The notes: generated by a model not told the origin, from the letters alone. Positions 10,254 through 20,859 are shown, numbered from the stretch's first letter. The stretch: DNA of 30,855 nucleotides from Morganella morganii (GCF_003996855.1 NZ_NRQY01000002.1:722734-753588); one strand, 5' to 3'. Made by a program: numbers and translations.

Positions 10254-10706
10254 TTACCCCTCACGGCGGCGTGCACACATCATGGTAGCTTCGCAGGCAA
10301 CTTCTCCGTCAACTTTCGCAACACCCGTGAAACGGGCAACGCCGCGGCGTTCCTTATGGAAAGTCACTTCGAGGATCATCTGGTCTCCCGGCAGTACCGG
10401 GCGTTTAAAGCGACAGTCATCGATGGCGGCAAAATAATACAGTTCGCCGGGTTCTAATTTACCCAGGCTTTTGAACGCCAGAATGCCGGTGGCCTGAGCC
10501 ATCGCTTCCAGAATAAGAACGCCCGGAAAAATCGGTTTGCCCGGGAAGTGCCCCTGAAAAAACGGCTCATTGAATGATACGTTTTTCACGGCACGTAAAA
10601 ATTTACCTTCTTCAAAATCCAGCACGCGATCCACTAATAAAAACGGATACCGATGCGGAAGAAGCTCTAAAATTTCATCAATTTTGAGAGTATGGTTGTC
10701 ACTCAT
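10254..10706 (-). CDS. fabZ: 3-hydroxyacyl-[acyl-carrier-protein] dehydratase FabZ
   Basis: FabZ dehydrates 3-hydroxyacyl-ACP in the fatty acid elongation cycle, and it competes with LpxA and LpxD for the same 3-hydroxymyristoyl-ACP pool. The 150 residues form one hotdog fold; the catalytic His53 is in [12 protein letters not shown] and Glu67 in LILEAMAQ. An AGGAAG site precedes the ATG. A 103-base gap with a hairpin separates it from lpxD upstream. Confidence 0.98.
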   Translation of the reverse strand: MSDNHTLKIDEILELLPHRYPFLLVDRVLDFEEGKFLRAVKNVSFNEPFFQGHFPGKPIFPGVLILEAMAQATGILAFKSLGKLEPGELYYFAAIDDCRFKRPVLPGDQMILEVTFHKERRGVARFTGVAKVDGEVACEATMMCARRREG

Positions 10707-10751
10707 CAGAATACTCTTCCTGTCTCTTTGTCATATGTCTTATTAATAACA

Positions 10752-10786
10752 CGGCCTGCTATACCCGTCACGCGGTTAGCAGGCCG
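10752..10786 (-). other. Stem-loop in the lpxD-fabZ gap
   Basis: CGGCCTGCT and AGCAGGCCG form a perfect nine-base stem around a 17-base loop in the only sizeable gap within the lpx genes. No T tract follows, so it is not an intrinsic terminator. It may be an RNA processing or stability element. Confidence 0.45.
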
Positions 10787-10809
10787 CAAAAATACCGCAA
10801 AATGCGCTG

Positions 10810-11838
10810 TTATTTATCGTCGTTATCCAGCTGCCGTTCGACCGCCTTGAGGCGTTTATTCATTTCGCTGATGTTCATCACCAGCGCGGCAGTTTTACGC
10901 CATGTTTTATTTGGCTGTAACGGAATACCGGAGGAGTATACACCCGGTTCGGTGATAGGCCGCATTACCATGCCCATGCCTGTCACGACGACGCGATCGC
11001 AGATTTCCATATGACCATTAATGACGCTTGCTCCGCCAATCATACAGTTGCGGCCGATTTTCAGGCTCCCGGCCATAATCACACCACCGGCTACTGCGGT
11101 GTTGTCGCCGATTATGACGTTGTGGGCAATCTGGCACTGGTTATCAATGATAACACCATTACCGATTACCGTATTTTCTAATGCACCACGATCGATAGTG
11201 GTACAGGAGCCGATTTCAACCCGGTCACCGATAATGACGGAACCCAGCTGAGGGATTTTAACCCACTGACCGCGATCGTTGGCATAACCGAATCCGTCCG
11301 CACCGATAACGGTGTTGGAATGAACCAGGCAGCCTTCACCCATCACAATCCCGTGGTACACGGTGACATTCGCCCAGATACGGGTTTTGGCACCGATGGT
11401 GGTATTCTTGCCGACAAACGAACCTGCGCCGATGATGACATCGTCACCCAGGACAACGCCGGACTCAATCACAGCATTCGCGCCGACTGACACATTCGCC
11501 CCGAGTGAGGCTGACGGGTCAATCACGGCAGACGGATGGATATTCTCAGCCGGAGCCGGTGTGGTATCCATAATCTGCGCCATATGCGCATACGCTAGGT
11601 ACGGGTCTTTCACCACAAGGGCAGCGACCTGACAAAACGGTAAATCGTCTTCACGCAATACCACAGCACCCGCCTGACAACCGGCCAGTTTTTCCCGGTA
11701 ACGGGCATCAGACAGAAAGGTAATTTGCCCGCTGTTTGCTGAATGCATAGGCGCGATACCGGTGATGACGAGATCGCCATCACCGTGTAACGTTGCATTC
11801 AACTGCTGAGCGAGATCAGCTAATCGAATGGAAGACAT
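10810..11838 (-). CDS. lpxD: UDP-3-O-(3-hydroxymyristoyl)glucosamine N-acyltransferase
   Basis: LpxD adds the N-linked hydroxyacyl chain in the third step of lipid A synthesis. The 342 residues compare with 341 in E. coli. An N-terminal uridine-binding domain (about 1-100) is followed by a left-handed beta helix and a C-terminal helix. The stretch [18 protein letters not shown] holds the catalytic His (E. coli His239 region), and [15 protein letters not shown] follows. It begins three bases after the skp stop. Confidence 0.98.
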   Translation of the reverse strand: MSSIRLADLAQQLNATLHGDGDLVITGIAPMHSANSGQITFLSDARYREKLAGCQAGAVVLREDDLPFCQVAALVVKDPYLAYAHMAQIMDTTPAPAENIHPSAVIDPSASLGANVSVGANAVIESGVVLGDDVIIGAGSFVGKNTTIGAKTRIWANVTVYHGIVMGEGCLVHSNTVIGADGFGYANDRGQWVKIPQLGSVIIGDRVEIGSCTTIDRGALENTVIGNGVIIDNQCQIAHNVIIGDNTAVAGGVIMAGSLKIGRNCMIGGASVINGHMEICDRVVVTGMGMVMRPITEPGVYSSGIPLQPNKTWRKTAALVMNISEMNKRLKAVERQLDNDDK

Positions 11839-11841
11839 TAA

Positions 11842-12342
11842 TTATTTAACCTGTTTCAGAACATCAGCAGTGATATCAATGCCGGAAACAGAGTAAGCAA
11901 CTGCGTTAGCATCGATCACAACATCATACCCGCCTTTTGAAGCAACAGATTTCACTGCATCTTCAACACGCTTCATGACTTTGTTGCGCTCTTCCATCTG
12001 ACGTTTCTGGAAGTCCTGATCAAATGACTGGGCTTTTTTCGCGAAGTCAGTACGTTTGGTATCGAATTCACCTGCCAGTTTCTGACGTTCGCTGTCTTTC
12101 ATAGTCGCGCCGTCTTTCTGGAGTTTCTGAGCACGGGTCTGCAAATCTTTTTCTAAGTTCTGCAGTTCAGTACCACGGCTTTTGAATTCGTTTTCCAGTT
12201 GTTTTGCTGCCGCTTCACGGCCCGGCATTTTCTGGACAACTTCACCGATATTGACAACCGCGATTTTGTCAGCAGCCTGAGCAGCACCGGCAGACATCGC
12301 TAATACCATACCTACGCTGGCAGCAGTTAATAACTTTTTCAC
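11842..12342 (-). CDS. skp: Periplasmic chaperone Skp (OmpH)
   Basis: Skp is a trimeric, jellyfish-shaped periplasmic chaperone that holds unfolded outer-membrane proteins on their way to the BAM complex. A Sec signal peptide ends at AQA before ADKIAVVNIGEV. The middle (about residues 45-125) is a highly charged coiled coil forming the tentacles. The length is 166 residues against 161 in E. coli. The start codon is GTG at 12342 with AAGGGG in front, as in E. coli. It follows bamA by 110 bases and precedes lpxD by three. Confidence 0.96.
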   Translation of the reverse strand: MKKLLTAASVGMVLAMSAGAAQAADKIAVVNIGEVVQKMPGREAAAKQLENEFKSRGTELQNLEKDLQTRAQKLQKDGATMKDSERQKLAGEFDTKRTDFAKKAQSFDQDFQKRQMEERNKVMKRVEDAVKSVASKGGYDVVIDANAVAYSVSGIDITADVLKQVK

Positions 12343-12452
12343 AATAAAACCCCTTAAACACCATTTACTGGTTGGATATTAAACCCAATGGTAAAGATTT
12401 CCTTTGCACACTGAGCGTACTGGTTATTACGCATGGTAACCCTGTACCGCAA

Positions 12453-14849
12453 TTACCAGGTCTTACCGATATTAAACTGGAACTGTTCTGTCCGGTCACC
12501 CTGGTAGTCTTTGATTGGCTTCGCATACGAGAAGACCAGTGGTCCGAGCGGAGAAATCCACTGGAACGCGACACCGGTGGAAACACGGATGTTCCCTGCT
12601 TTACTGTAATCAGGAATACCATACTTCTGCATAAGCTCAGTATTGTCCCAATTGGTATCCCACACTGTACCGGCATCCACAAAGAGTGATGTGCGGACAG
12701 AATTCGTGTATTTTTCGTCGATAAACGGTGTCGGCGTAATCAGTTCCATACTCGCCACCGCCATCGCGTTACCCCCGATAGCATCACGGGACGGGCTGTT
12801 GCCACGTAACTTATCGGATGACCCGTCATAATAGACCGCTTTCGGACCGATGGTATTAGAACGGAAACCACGGACGGTACCGGAACCCCCTGCATAGAAG
12901 TTCTCATAGAACGGCAGTTCTTTACCGCCGAGACCATCACCGAAACCTAAACGACCTCGACCCATCAGTACCCAACTACCGTTTTCATCAATCGGGTAGT
13001 AACCGGTGGTATCTGCGATCAGTTTATAGTATTCGTTATCAGAACCCGGAACCGTCACTTTCGCACTCACGGTGGATTTCACACCGGAGGTCGGGAAATA
13101 ACCACGGTCAAGGTTGTTATAAACCCAGGCAGTCGTCAGCGTGAAGTCATCGGCACGGAATTCTGCGCGATCTTTATAGTTCGGCGTTTCACCCATTGAG
13201 TGCAGATAGCGCCACATATTAACCTGTGGTTCCATACGTGACAGAGTGTTATGCACATAACCCAGACCTAAACGGAGAGAGTTATTTTCGTTGATCGGGA
13301 AGCCGAGCGTTCCGTCCACACCATAGGTTTTGTTGGTGTAACCGGACAAGTCCGCATCATCCGCACGGAAGTCGTTGTAGAAAATACGACCGCCGAGGCT
13401 CACACCATCAACCGTGAAGAACGGGTCAGTCAGAGACAATTCCGCGTACGTTGAGTAGTCGTTCTTACTGGCGTTTGCGCCGACCTGATAACCGGTACCT
13501 AACCAGTTATCCTGGGTGACACCCACCTGGAAGCTGACGCCGCTCTCAGTACCGAAGCCCACACCAAAGTTCAGGGAACCGGTGTTACGCTCTTTGACTT
13601 TATAGACAACATCGACCTGATCCGGCACACCCGGCACACGCTGGGTTTCCACCTCAACGGTTTCAAAGTAACCGGTACGGTTCAGACGCTCTTTACCGGC
13701 TTCAACCAGATCGTTACCTAACCATGCCCCTTCCATCTGACGCATTTCACGGCGCAGAACGGAGTCTTTACTCACGTCGTTACCGGCGAAGCGGATCTGG
13801 CGGACATAGAAACGGTTACCGGCATCCACATTCACATGCAGAACCACAGTTTTGTCGGCTTCATTAATTTCCGGCTGGGTCATGACGCGCGGATATGCGT
13901 AACCATAGCGGCCGAGCATATTTTTGACATCATTTTCCATTTTGGTGACTTGTGCACCATTATAGAGTGAACCCGGCTCAATCGCGGTCAGCTCGGTAAT
14001 TTCAGCGGAGTGACCAGCCGTTTCACCCGCAACCTGAACGCCGGCAATCTGATATTGATCGCCTTCGGTCACGTTGATGGTGATATAGATACCTTTTTTA
14101 TCCGGCGTCAGGCTGACCTGAGTCGAATCAATATTGAATTTCGCGTAACCGCGATCCAGATAGAAACTGCGCAGGGTTTCGAAGTCACCGGCCAGTTTTT
14201 GTTTCTGGTATTTCTGATCAGCCGCCAGGTTCCACCACGGCACATCATCACGCAGCTGGAAACGGTTAACCAGTTCAGCCGTGGTAAACTGTGTATTACC
14301 GACGATATTAATCTGCTGAATAGTCGCGGATACGCCTTCCGCAAAGACGAATTTTACGTCAATACGGTTGCGCGGCAGTGGTGTGACAACGGCTTTTACC
14401 GTTGCGTTGTACTTACCGACACTGTGATAGAAGTCTTCCAGTCCCTTTTCAATGTTTGACAGCATCGTCCGGTCAAGGGCTTCCCCGACGCGGATACGGG
14501 ATGCTTCCAGGTTCTGTTTGAGCATGTCGTCCTTCACGGATTTGTTACCCGAGAAGGTGATATTTGCAATGGTCGGACGTTCCTTCACCTGAACCAGCAG
14601 TACATTACCTTCACGCAGGACGCGGACATCTTCAAAGTTACCTGTCGCGAACAATGCGCGAATGGTACGTCCGATATCCTCATCGCTTGCCGTGTCACCG
14701 ACACGGACAGGCATGTTCAGTAATGCAGCACCAACGGCGACGCGCTGAAGACCTTCAAACTGAATGTCCTGAACCACGAATCCGTCTGAACCGTATGCAG
14801 TGAAGCTGCCAAGCAGCAGCGACGCTATGAGCAACTTTTTCATCGCCAT
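12453..14849 (-). CDS. bamA: Outer-membrane protein assembly factor BamA
   Basis: BamA is the essential Omp85 insertase that folds beta-barrel proteins into the outer membrane. A signal peptide (about 1-20) is followed by five POTRA domains (to about residue 420) and a 16-strand barrel. The VRGF motif of loop 6 is present, as is the C-terminal FQFNIGKTW ending in an aromatic residue. The 798 residues are 12 fewer than in E. coli; the shortening appears to fall in the surface loop after VRGF, a region known to vary. The start MAMKKLL matches E. coli, with AAGGAA 13 bases upstream. In E. coli a sigma-E promoter lies in rseP; I could not place one here with confidence. Confidence 0.98.
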   Translation of the reverse strand: MAMKKLLIASLLLGSFTAYGSDGFVVQDIQFEGLQRVAVGAALLNMPVRVGDTASDEDIGRTIRALFATGNFEDVRVLREGNVLLVQVKERPTIANITFSGNKSVKDDMLKQNLEASRIRVGEALDRTMLSNIEKGLEDFYHSVGKYNATVKAVVTPLPRNRIDVKFVFAEGVSATIQQINIVGNTQFTTAELVNRFQLRDDVPWWNLAADQKYQKQKLAGDFETLRSFYLDRGYAKFNIDSTQVSLTPDKKGIYITINVTEGDQYQIAGVQVAGETAGHSAEITELTAIEPGSLYNGAQVTKMENDVKNMLGRYGYAYPRVMTQPEINEADKTVVLHVNVDAGNRFYVRQIRFAGNDVSKDSVLRREMRQMEGAWLGNDLVEAGKERLNRTGYFETVEVETQRVPGVPDQVDVVYKVKERNTGSLNFGVGFGTESGVSFQVGVTQDNWLGTGYQVGANASKNDYSTYAELSLTDPFFTVDGVSLGGRIFYNDFRADDADLSGYTNKTYGVDGTLGFPINENNSLRLGLGYVHNTLSRMEPQVNMWRYLHSMGETPNYKDRAEFRADDFTLTTAWVYNNLDRGYFPTSGVKSTVSAKVTVPGSDNEYYKLIADTTGYYPIDENGSWVLMGRGRLGFGDGLGGKELPFYENFYAGGSGTVRGFRSNTIGPKAVYYDGSSDKLRGNSPSRDAIGGNAMAVASMELITPTPFIDEKYTNSVRTSLFVDAGTVWDTNWDNTELMQKYGIPDYSKAGNIRVSTGVAFQWISPLGPLVFSYAKPIKDYQGDRTEQFQFNIGKTW

Positions 14850-14890
14850 CGTTGTTATGCGTTTTCCTTACCGGTCCCGGTCTTCCTTAA

Positions 14891-16246
14891 TCAGAAGCGG
14901 GAGAAATCATTGAAAAGTGCAAGCCCCATCAACAGTACCAGTGCGATAACACCAATACGATAACTGAAGTCTTGTACACGCTCGGACACCGGTCCGCCTT
15001 TTATCTTCTCGATAAGCAGGAATAACAGGTGTCCACCATCTAAAACGGGCAGCGGGAACAGATTAATGATCCCTAAATTGACGCTGATGAGCGCCAGAAA
15101 CATCAGATAATACACTAAGCCTGAATCGGCGGAAATACCGGCACCTTTCGCAATCGATACCGGACCACTGAGATTATTCAGTTTTACATCACCGGTCGCC
15201 AGCTTGCCGATCATTTTCACGGTCAGATTCATTAACTGCCAGGTCTTTCCGGTTGCCTCAGCAACCGCTTCCACCGGCCCGTACTGATGTTCAGTAATAT
15301 ACTGCGGGTCGAGCGGAATAACCTTTAATTCGACACCCGCAAAACCAATTTGTTTACTGCCGCCGCTGTTTTTTATCTCCGGCGTGAGAGGCACATTAAT
15401 GTGTTCTCCGCCCCGCTCAATCAGTAAATCAAGCGTTTTACCGGGGCTATTACGCACAAAGATAGTAAACGGCTGCCAGACCGTAAGCGGCTCCCCGCTT
15501 ACTTTAACGATCCTGTCCCCCGGTTGTAAACCGGCTTTTTCAGCAGGCCCCCCGGGCGTCAGTGCATTAATCTCATTACTGACCCGTGCGGACACCGGCA
15601 TAATACCCAGAGACAGAACGGCGTCCTGTTTTTCCGGATCAAATTTCCAGCGGGTGAGATCCAGACGTTTTTCAGCCGGTGCTGACCCCGGTTCCGGAAT
15701 CACATTCAAAACAGTGAAATCGTCGCCGATTTTACTGATCATCGCCAGACGCACGCTATTCCAGTCAGGCGTTTCGATACCGTCAACGGCATTTAGTTCC
15801 ATCCCGGGTAAAATATTTGCCTGTTCTGCGACCGACCCCGCGCGGATATCCGCCACAACCGGCCGCACTGCCGGAACCCCGATCATGAACACAATCCAGT
15901 ACGCCACAATAGCTAACAGAAAGTTAGCTATCGGCCCTGCACTGACCACCGCAGCCCGCTGTCCGACAGTTTTGTTATTAAACGCCTGATGACGGCGTTC
16001 CGGGGCAACCGGTGCCACGCGCTCATCCAGCATTTTGACATAGCCGCCGAGCGGAATCATAGCGATAACAAATTCTGTTCCGTGCCTGTCTGTACGGCGC
16101 CAGAGCGCTTTGCCGAAACCGACGGAGAATCGTTCGACAAAAATACCGCAGCGCCGGGCCACCCAAAAGTGCCCGAACTCATGTACGGTAACCAAAATTC
16201 CCAGCGCGATAATAAATGCTGCTGAGTTCCAGATAAAAGTCATCAT
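14891..16246 (-). CDS. rseP: Site-2 protease RseP
   Basis: RseP is the intramembrane zinc protease that cuts RseA after DegS and thereby frees sigma-E; it also clears signal-peptide remnants. The zinc motif HEFGH is at residues 22-26 in the first membrane helix, and the third ligand lies in PVLDGGH (Asp403). Two PDZ domains occupy about residues 115-310, with [11 protein letters not shown] typical of the second. The 451 residues compare with 450 in E. coli. Two adjacent ATG codons open the frame, so the protein may start at 16246 or 16243; the Shine-Dalgarno (CGGAG) is rather far upstream. It lies between cdsA and bamA. Confidence 0.97.
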   Translation of the reverse strand: MMTFIWNSAAFIIALGILVTVHEFGHFWVARRCGIFVERFSVGFGKALWRRTDRHGTEFVIAMIPLGGYVKMLDERVAPVAPERRHQAFNNKTVGQRAAVVSAGPIANFLLAIVAYWIVFMIGVPAVRPVVADIRAGSVAEQANILPGMELNAVDGIETPDWNSVRLAMISKIGDDFTVLNVIPEPGSAPAEKRLDLTRWKFDPEKQDAVLSLGIMPVSARVSNEINALTPGGPAEKAGLQPGDRIVKVSGEPLTVWQPFTIFVRNSPGKTLDLLIERGGEHINVPLTPEIKNSGGSKQIGFAGVELKVIPLDPQYITEHQYGPVEAVAEATGKTWQLMNLTVKMIGKLATGDVKLNNLSGPVSIAKGAGISADSGLVYYLMFLALISVNLGIINLFPLPVLDGGHLLFLLIEKIKGGPVSERVQDFSYRIGVIALVLLMGLALFNDFSRF

Positions 16247-16272
16247 GCGTTTTCTGTCTGCTCCGGATGTGC

Positions 16273-17133
16273 TTAAAAGCCGGAAAATACTAACAGGATC
16301 AGACCGGCAAATACCGGCACTGCCGCGGTCAGGCTGTCAATGCGATCCATCACTCCGCCATGCCCCGGGATCAGCTGGCTGCTGTCCTTCACGCCGGACT
16401 GACGTTTAAACATACTTTCGGTCAGATCACCGAACACAGAAATCAGAACCACAATCACTGACACAATAATCAGATTTTCCGGCAGTGTCTGTAACGGCGA
16501 ATAGTGACTGAATAACCAGGACACCAACCCGGCAGTGATCAGCCCGCCGGCCAGCCCTTCCAAGGTTTTGCCCGGCGAAACACGCGGTGCCATTTTGTGT
16601 TTACCCAGCAGACGGCCGAAAGCATACGCCCCCGAATCCGCCGCCCAGACCAGCAGCATGACATACAGCAGCCACCAGGCGCCCTGATAAACATCACCGC
16701 CCGCATATCCCTGAGTACGCAGTACCATCATGCCGCTGTAAAACGGAACAATGGTCACCACACCGAAAATAAGGCGGATAATCACAGAATCTTTCCACAG
16801 CGCGGCTGATTTCGGGAAACTGATCACCAGAAGTACCGCACAGACCCACCAGACCAGTGCCGCCCACAGGCTTACCTGCACGGCAGCATCCGCCATCAGG
16901 TTATTCATATTCAGTGTCAGCTGCCATGCAGCCAGACCAGCGGCAAACAGTACACCGGTGACAATACGTTGTCCGGCACCTTTCAGCCCGGCAAACTGCG
17001 CCCATTCCCAGCCGGCCAGTCCGCACACAGCAATCACCACCCAGCCGAAATACTGTGGCGCGAGCATAAACATCGCCAGCAGTACCAGCGGAATTAAAAT
17101 AATGGCAGTAATTAGACGGTACTTAAGCAACAT
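16273..17133 (-). CDS. cdsA: Phosphatidate cytidylyltransferase (CDP-diglyceride synthase)
   Basis: CdsA makes CDP-diacylglycerol from CTP and phosphatidate in the inner membrane, the branch point of phospholipid synthesis. The ATG at 17133 ([13 protein letters not shown]) matches the E. coli start and has GGGAGGAA directly in front; the longer frame to 17193 is the overlap with uppS. The 286 residues contain about eight membrane helices. The family signature runs through [20 protein letters not shown] and ends in GVMDR. The start lies inside the last codons of uppS (11-base overlap), so translation is coupled. Confidence 0.96.
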   Translation of the reverse strand: MLLKYRLITAIILIPLVLLAMFMLAPQYFGWVVIAVCGLAGWEWAQFAGLKGAGQRIVTGVLFAAGLAAWQLTLNMNNLMADAAVQVSLWAALVWWVCAVLLVISFPKSAALWKDSVIIRLIFGVVTIVPFYSGMMVLRTQGYAGGDVYQGAWWLLYVMLLVWAADSGAYAFGRLLGKHKMAPRVSPGKTLEGLAGGLITAGLVSWLFSHYSPLQTLPENLIIVSVIVVLISVFGDLTESMFKRQSGVKDSSQLIPGHGGVMDRIDSLTAAVPVFAGLILLVFSGF

Positions 17134-17896
17134 TTCCTCCCGGAGCCTGCTCAGACTGATCATCAGGTGTGGTTCCGCCGAAACGGCGCTCACGCTGTGT
17201 AAACGATGTCACTGCATTACTGAATGCATTTTCATCAAAGTCAGGCCACAGCACTTCTGTAAAATAAAATTCGGCATACGCAACCTGCCAGAGCAGGAAG
17301 TTGCTGATACGATGCTCGCCGCCGGTCCGGATCACGAGATCAATCGGCGGCTGATCATGAAGAGAGATATGACGGCTGATATCCTGTTCGCTGACATCCT
17401 CAGCGGACAATTCCCCGCGCTGAACTTGTGCTATCACCTGTTTCACACTGTGGGTAATATCCCAGCGCCCGCCGTAATTGGCGGCGATATTCAGCTGTAA
17501 GCCGGTGTTATTGGCGGTCAGTACCTGGCCGCGGCGGATTCGCTCCTGCAAACGCGGGCTGAACCGGCTCACATCACCGATAACGGATAATCTGACATTA
17601 TGTTTGTGCAGGCTTTTGACTTCGTTGTCCAGCGCAAAGACAAACAACTCCATCAGAGAGTGGACTTCCTGTTCAGGACGGTTCCAGTTTTCACTGCTGA
17701 AGGCATAAAGCGTCAGGGATTTTATCTGGTTTTTGATGGCAAAACTGACCGAGCTGCGGACCGATTTGATCCCTGCGCGATGGCCGGAAACCCGCAATTT
17801 TCCGCGTTTTTTTGCCCAGCGGCCGTTGCCGTCCATAATAATGGCGACATGCTGAGGTCCCGGCTTTTCTGAGGCATTTTCACTGGATACTGTCAC
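17123..17896 (-). CDS. uppS: Undecaprenyl diphosphate synthase (UppS/IspU)
   Basis: UppS adds eight isopentenyl units to farnesyl diphosphate, making the C55 carrier lipid for peptidoglycan and O-antigen. The catalytic Asp22 lies in AIIMDGNGRWAKKRG; SFSSENWNRP-type substrate binding (here YAFSSENWNRP) and IRTGGEHRISNFLLWQ are further hallmarks. I chose GTG at 17896 because AAAGGA lies nine bases upstream and the resulting 257 residues fit the E. coli 253; the open frame to 17950 would begin inside the terminator hairpin. It is the first gene of the uppS-cdsA-rseP-bamA run and has its own candidate promoter plus leader terminator. Confidence 0.95.
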   Translation of the reverse strand: MTVSSENASEKPGPQHVAIIMDGNGRWAKKRGKLRVSGHRAGIKSVRSSVSFAIKNQIKSLTLYAFSSENWNRPEQEVHSLMELFVFALDNEVKSLHKHNVRLSVIGDVSRFSPRLQERIRRGQVLTANNTGLQLNIAANYGGRWDITHSVKQVIAQVQRGELSAEDVSEQDISRHISLHDQPPIDLVIRTGGEHRISNFLLWQVAYAEFYFTEVLWPDFDENAFSNAVTSFTQRERRFGGTTPDDQSEQAPGGNVA

Positions 17897-17940
17897 GCAA
17901 GTTAATCCTTTGAGGTATCGGTTAATACATGGCGTCAGAC

Positions 17941-17969
17941 ACAAAAACACCGTGCAGGTTCACGGTGTT
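17941..17969 (-). terminator. Intrinsic terminator between dxr and uppS, in the uppS leader
   Basis: On the minus strand AACACCGTG and CACGGTGTT pair around AACCTG and run into five T (TTTTTGTC). It ends dxr transcripts. Since the uppS promoter candidate at 18049-18077 lies upstream of it, it may also act as an attenuator for uppS and following genes. Confidence 0.8.
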
Positions 17970-18048
17970 GTCTCTGTTTGTCAGTGATAACGTCATGGTG
18001 TCATTAACCGGTCATTAAAAATCTGATTTACAGAAATCGTAACGCTGA

Positions 18049-18077
18049 ACTATATCACTTGCGCTATTCACCGACAA
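18049..18077 (-). promoter_or_regulatory. Sigma-70 promoter candidate for the uppS operon
   Basis: On the minus strand, TTGTCG (18072-18077), a 17-base spacer and TATAGT (18049-18054) form a near-consensus promoter, improved by an extended -10 TG one base before TATAGT. It lies between the dxr stop and the terminator at 17941-17969. Confidence 0.55.
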
Positions 18078-18101
18078 ACGCAACCCGTTAATATAAATTA
18101 A

Positions 18102-19298
18102 TTACTTCGCGATTTTTCCGATTGATTTACGGGTCAGTTCCCGCGTTTGTTTATCAATAATAAGGACATCATCAATTGACTGAGGTTCCGTAAACCGGTG
18201 ATTTTCCACTACCATACGGTTTATTTGTGCAATATCTGTGAAACGGATTCTGTTTTGTAAAAATGCCTGAACGGTTTCTTCATTGGCCGCATTCATCGCA
18301 GTCGTTGCCGCCTGCCCGTCATCGCAGGCGTCAATCGCCAGTTTCAGACACGGGTAACGGTTATAATCCGGCTCTGTAAATGTCAGGCCGCCCAAACGGG
18401 TGAAATCCAGACGCTCAGCACCGGCGGTAATACGTCCCGGATAACTCATTGAATAGCTGATCGGCGTGCGCATATCCGGTGTTCCCAGCTGCGCGATAAT
18501 ACTGCCGTCAGTATAGCGGACCATCGAATGAATCACCGACTGCGGATGCACAATCACTTCCATTTGTTTCGCTGATGCATTAAAGAAATAACGTGCCTCA
18601 ATATATTCAAGGCCCTTATTCATCATCGTGGCGGAATCCACGGAAATTTTACGTCCCATTGACCAGTTCGGGTGTGCACAAGCCTGATCCGGGGTCATAT
18701 TCACCAGTTCAGATAACGGAGTTTCACGGAACGGGCCGCCGGAGCCGGTCAGGATAATGGAATCAATACCGGCGGCATTCAGATCGGCTTGCCCGAGAGA
18801 TAACTGCACCCCGGTCGGCAGGGACTGGAAAATTGCGTTATGTTCGCTGTCGATAGGAAACAGTTCGGCACGGCTGGTGCTCATGGCAGCAAAAAACAGG
18901 CGTCCGCTGGTGATCAGAGCTTCTTTGTTCGCCAGCAGAATACGTTTGTCCGCACGGATAGCCGCGAGGGTCGGCAGCAGCCCGGCTACACCGGTAATGG
19001 CCGCCATCACCTGATCCACTTCATCCGACTGAACCAGTTCACAAATAGCGGCACGGCCGCTAAGCACTTCTGTTGCACTGCCGTGGAGTTTCAGCTGAAT
19101 ACGCAATTCACCGGCGGCCACTTCATCGGATAACACCGCATAGCGGGGTTTAAATTCCAGACACTGTTCAAACATGGTCTGAACATTTTTCCCGGCAGCC
19201 AGAACCACGGCACGGAACAGATCCGGATGCTGACGAATAACCGAGAGTGTGTTTTTACCGATAGATCCCGTGGAACCGAGAATTGCCAAACCTTTCAT
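18102..19298 (-). CDS. dxr: 1-deoxy-D-xylulose 5-phosphate reductoisomerase
   Basis: Dxr converts DXP to methylerythritol phosphate with NADPH, the first committed step of the non-mevalonate isoprenoid pathway that feeds UppS next door. The 398 residues equal the E. coli length. The NADPH-binding LGSTGSIG is at 7-14. The metal and substrate region shows [41 protein letters not shown] and [10 protein letters not shown]. The Shine-Dalgarno is weak, but an extended -10 promoter lies 44 bases before the ATG. A terminator follows. Confidence 0.98.
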   Translation of the reverse strand: MKGLAILGSTGSIGKNTLSVIRQHPDLFRAVVLAAGKNVQTMFEQCLEFKPRYAVLSDEVAAGELRIQLKLHGSATEVLSGRAAICELVQSDEVDQVMAAITGVAGLLPTLAAIRADKRILLANKEALITSGRLFFAAMSTSRAELFPIDSEHNAIFQSLPTGVQLSLGQADLNAAGIDSIILTGSGGPFRETPLSELVNMTPDQACAHPNWSMGRKISVDSATMMNKGLEYIEARYFFNASAKQMEVIVHPQSVIHSMVRYTDGSIIAQLGTPDMRTPISYSMSYPGRITAGAERLDFTRLGGLTFTEPDYNRYPCLKLAIDACDDGQAATTAMNAANEETVQAFLQNRIRFTDIAQINRMVVENHRFTEPQSIDDVLIIDKQTRELTRKSIGKIAK

Positions 19299-19341
19299 GA
19301 TAAATACTCAATATTACTTTATCGTTATTTCGAATCGAAAA

Positions 19342-19350
19342 AGTATAGCA
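19342..19350 (-). promoter_or_regulatory. Extended -10 promoter of dxr
   Basis: The minus strand reads TGCTATACT, an extended -10 element, about 44 bases before the dxr ATG. The -35 region (TCACTC at 17 bases) is poor, as is usual for extended -10 promoters. A small palindrome (TTTCGA and TCGAAA around one A, 19328-19340) sits just downstream. Confidence 0.5.
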
Positions 19351-19395
19351 CTTTGGTGAACAGAGAGTGAGTAGTCATTTCCGCTGCTGATAAGT

Positions 19396-19423
19396 AAAAA
19401 AATAGTGCCCTCAGGCACTATTT
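19396..19423 (-). terminator. Intrinsic terminator of frr
   Basis: On the minus strand AAATAGTGCC and GGCACTATTT pair around TGAG and are followed by a T-rich tail (TTTTTAC). It separates frr from dxr. Confidence 0.88.
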
Positions 19424-19453
19424 CTGTATGTTCTGTTCAGCACAGCATCCGGA

Positions 19454-20011
19454 TCAAAAGTCCATCAGCTCTTTTTCTTTTGCTGCCAGTGCATCGTCGA
19501 TTTTTTTGATAAACAGATCAGTCATTTTCTGAACATCGTCCTGGGAACGGTGGTCATCATCTTCACTGATTTCTTTGTCTTTCAGCAGAGCTTTGACTTT
19601 GTCGTTCGCATCACGGCGGACGTTACGCACAGCAATACGACCCTGTTCCGCATCACCGCGGACAACTTTGATCAGGTCTTTACGGCGTTCTTCGGTCAGC
19701 GCAGGAAGCGGAACACGGATAACCGTACCGGCAGATGACGGGTTTAAACCGAGATCAGAGGCCATAATCGCTTTTTCGATAGCCGGTGACATTGAACGGT
19801 CAAACACGGTGATAGCCAGTGTACGTGAATCTTCCACAACCACGTTAGCTAACTGACGCAGCGGGGTCGGTGTACCGTAATATTCAACAACGATACCGTC
19901 CAGCAGGCTCGGGGAAGCACGACCGGTGCGTACTTTACTGATTTGGGATTTCAGCGACTCGACGCATTTTCCCATGCGTTCCTGCGCGTCTTTCTGGATT
20001 TCATTAATCAC
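19454..20011 (-). CDS. frr: Ribosome recycling factor
   Basis: RRF splits post-termination ribosomes together with EF-G. The 185 residues equal E. coli RRF: a three-helix bundle with the conserved [20 protein letters not shown] turn and [13 protein letters not shown] helix. The start codon is GTG at 20011 with AAGGA eight bases upstream, as in E. coli. It has a near-perfect own promoter and a strong terminator, so it is a single-gene unit. Confidence 0.98.
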   Translation of the reverse strand: MINEIQKDAQERMGKCVESLKSQISKVRTGRASPSLLDGIVVEYYGTPTPLRQLANVVVEDSRTLAITVFDRSMSPAIEKAIMASDLGLNPSSAGTVIRVPLPALTEERRKDLIKVVRGDAEQGRIAVRNVRRDANDKVKALLKDKEISEDDDHRSQDDVQKMTDLFIKKIDDALAAKEKELMDF

Positions 20012-20068
20012 GTTATGAGTCCTTGGAAACGGGTAATTTTTTCAGACCGTGCCTGTCGCGCGGCCCGC

Positions 20069-20096
20069 ATTATAATTTTGGCGAATCGATTTTCAA
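20069..20096 (-). promoter_or_regulatory. Sigma-70 promoter of frr
   Basis: On the minus strand TTGAAA (20091-20096), a 16-base spacer and a perfect TATAAT (20069-20074) lie about 58 bases before the frr GTG. The bases just after the -10 are very GC-rich (GCGGGCCGCGCG), as at growth-rate-controlled, ppGpp-sensitive promoters. Confidence 0.75.
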
Positions 20097-20113
20097 ATGA
20101 TACCGTCAAATTC

Positions 20114-20129
20114 CGCCGGTGTCCCGGCG
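20114..20129 (-). terminator. Short hairpin after pyrH, weak terminator candidate
   Basis: CGCCGG and CCGGCG pair around four bases directly after the pyrH stop. The following minus-strand sequence (GAATTTG) is only mildly T-rich, so termination may be partial. Confidence 0.35.
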
Positions 20130-20130
20130 T

Positions 20131-20859
20131 TTAGTCACGCGAAATCAAGGTACCTTCGTTCTCGCCCATCACGACGCGGCGTAATGCGCCGGGCTTATTC
20201 ATGTTGAAAACACGGATTGGCAGGTTATGGTCCCGGGCCAGGGTAAAGGCCGCCAGATCCATCACTTTCAGTTCGCGTTCCAGCACATCCTGATAGTTGA
20301 GTTTGTCATACAGTACAGCATCCGGATTTTTTGCCGGATCAGCGGAATACACGCCGTCCACTTTCGTGGCTTTCAATACCACATCGGCTTCAATTTCGAT
20401 CCCGCGCAGACAGGCCGCAGAATCCGTGGTAAAGAATGGGTTGCCTGTTCCGGCAGAGAAAATAACCACACGGCCGTGACGTAAAAGACTGATTGCCTCA
20501 GCCCAGCTGTAATTGTCACAAACGCCGTTGAGCGGAATTGCAGACATCAGCCGCACATTCACATACGCACGATGGAGAGCATCACGCATCGCCAGACCGT
20601 TCATTACCGTTGCCAGCATACCCATATGGTCACCGACAACACGGTTCATACCGGCTTCTGCCAGCCCCGCGCCGCGAAACAGATTGCCCCCGCCAATAAC
20701 GACACCGACCTGAATCTGCAATTCAACCAGCTCCTTAATTTCCTGCGCCATACGGTCAAGTACAGTCGCATCAATTCCGAAACCTTCATTCCCTTGTAAA
20801 GCCTCGCCACTGAGCTTCAGCAGAATACGTTGATAAACAGGTTTTGCATTGGTAGCCAT
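20131..20859 (-). CDS. pyrH: UMP kinase
   Basis: PyrH phosphorylates UMP to UDP in pyrimidine nucleotide synthesis and is hexameric and regulated by GTP and UTP. The ATG at 20859 ([21 protein letters not shown]) matches the E. coli start, giving 242 residues against 241; the longer frame to 20976 crosses the tsf terminator and is rejected. The amino-acid-kinase fold is shown by [31 protein letters not shown] and [12 protein letters not shown]. It lies between tsf and frr, the conserved enterobacterial order. Confidence 0.98.
   Translation of the reverse strand: MATNAKPVYQRILLKLSGEALQGNEGFGIDATVLDRMAQEIKELVELQIQVGVVIGGGNLFRGAGLAEAGMNRVVGDHMGMLATVMNGLAMRDALHRAYVNVRLMSAIPLNGVCDNYSWAEAISLLRHGRVVIFSAGTGNPFFTTDSAACLRGIEIEADVVLKATKVDGVYSADPAKNPDAVLYDKLNYQDVLERELKVMDLAAFTLARDHNLPIRVFNMNKPGALRRVVMGENEGTLISRD

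Noticed and set aside
12343..12452. Possible hairpin or promoter in the bamA-skp gap
   Set aside because: Only short, interrupted pairings (ACCATT with AATGGT) and no convincing -35/-10 pair or sigma-E motif were seen.
16751..17500. Plus-strand open frame of about 249 codons opposite cdsA and uppS
   Set aside because: It is antisense to two certain genes, crosses their junction and has low-complexity composition without a known domain.
17897..17950. N-terminal extension of UppS to the GTG at 17950
   Set aside because: It would begin inside the terminator stem and adds residues not found in the family; GTG at 17896 has a good AAAGGA site.
19328..19340. Small palindrome TTTCGA-A-TCGAAA between the dxr promoter and start
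   Set aside because: Six-base arms in an AT-rich leader are expected by chance often enough; no matching regulator is known to me.
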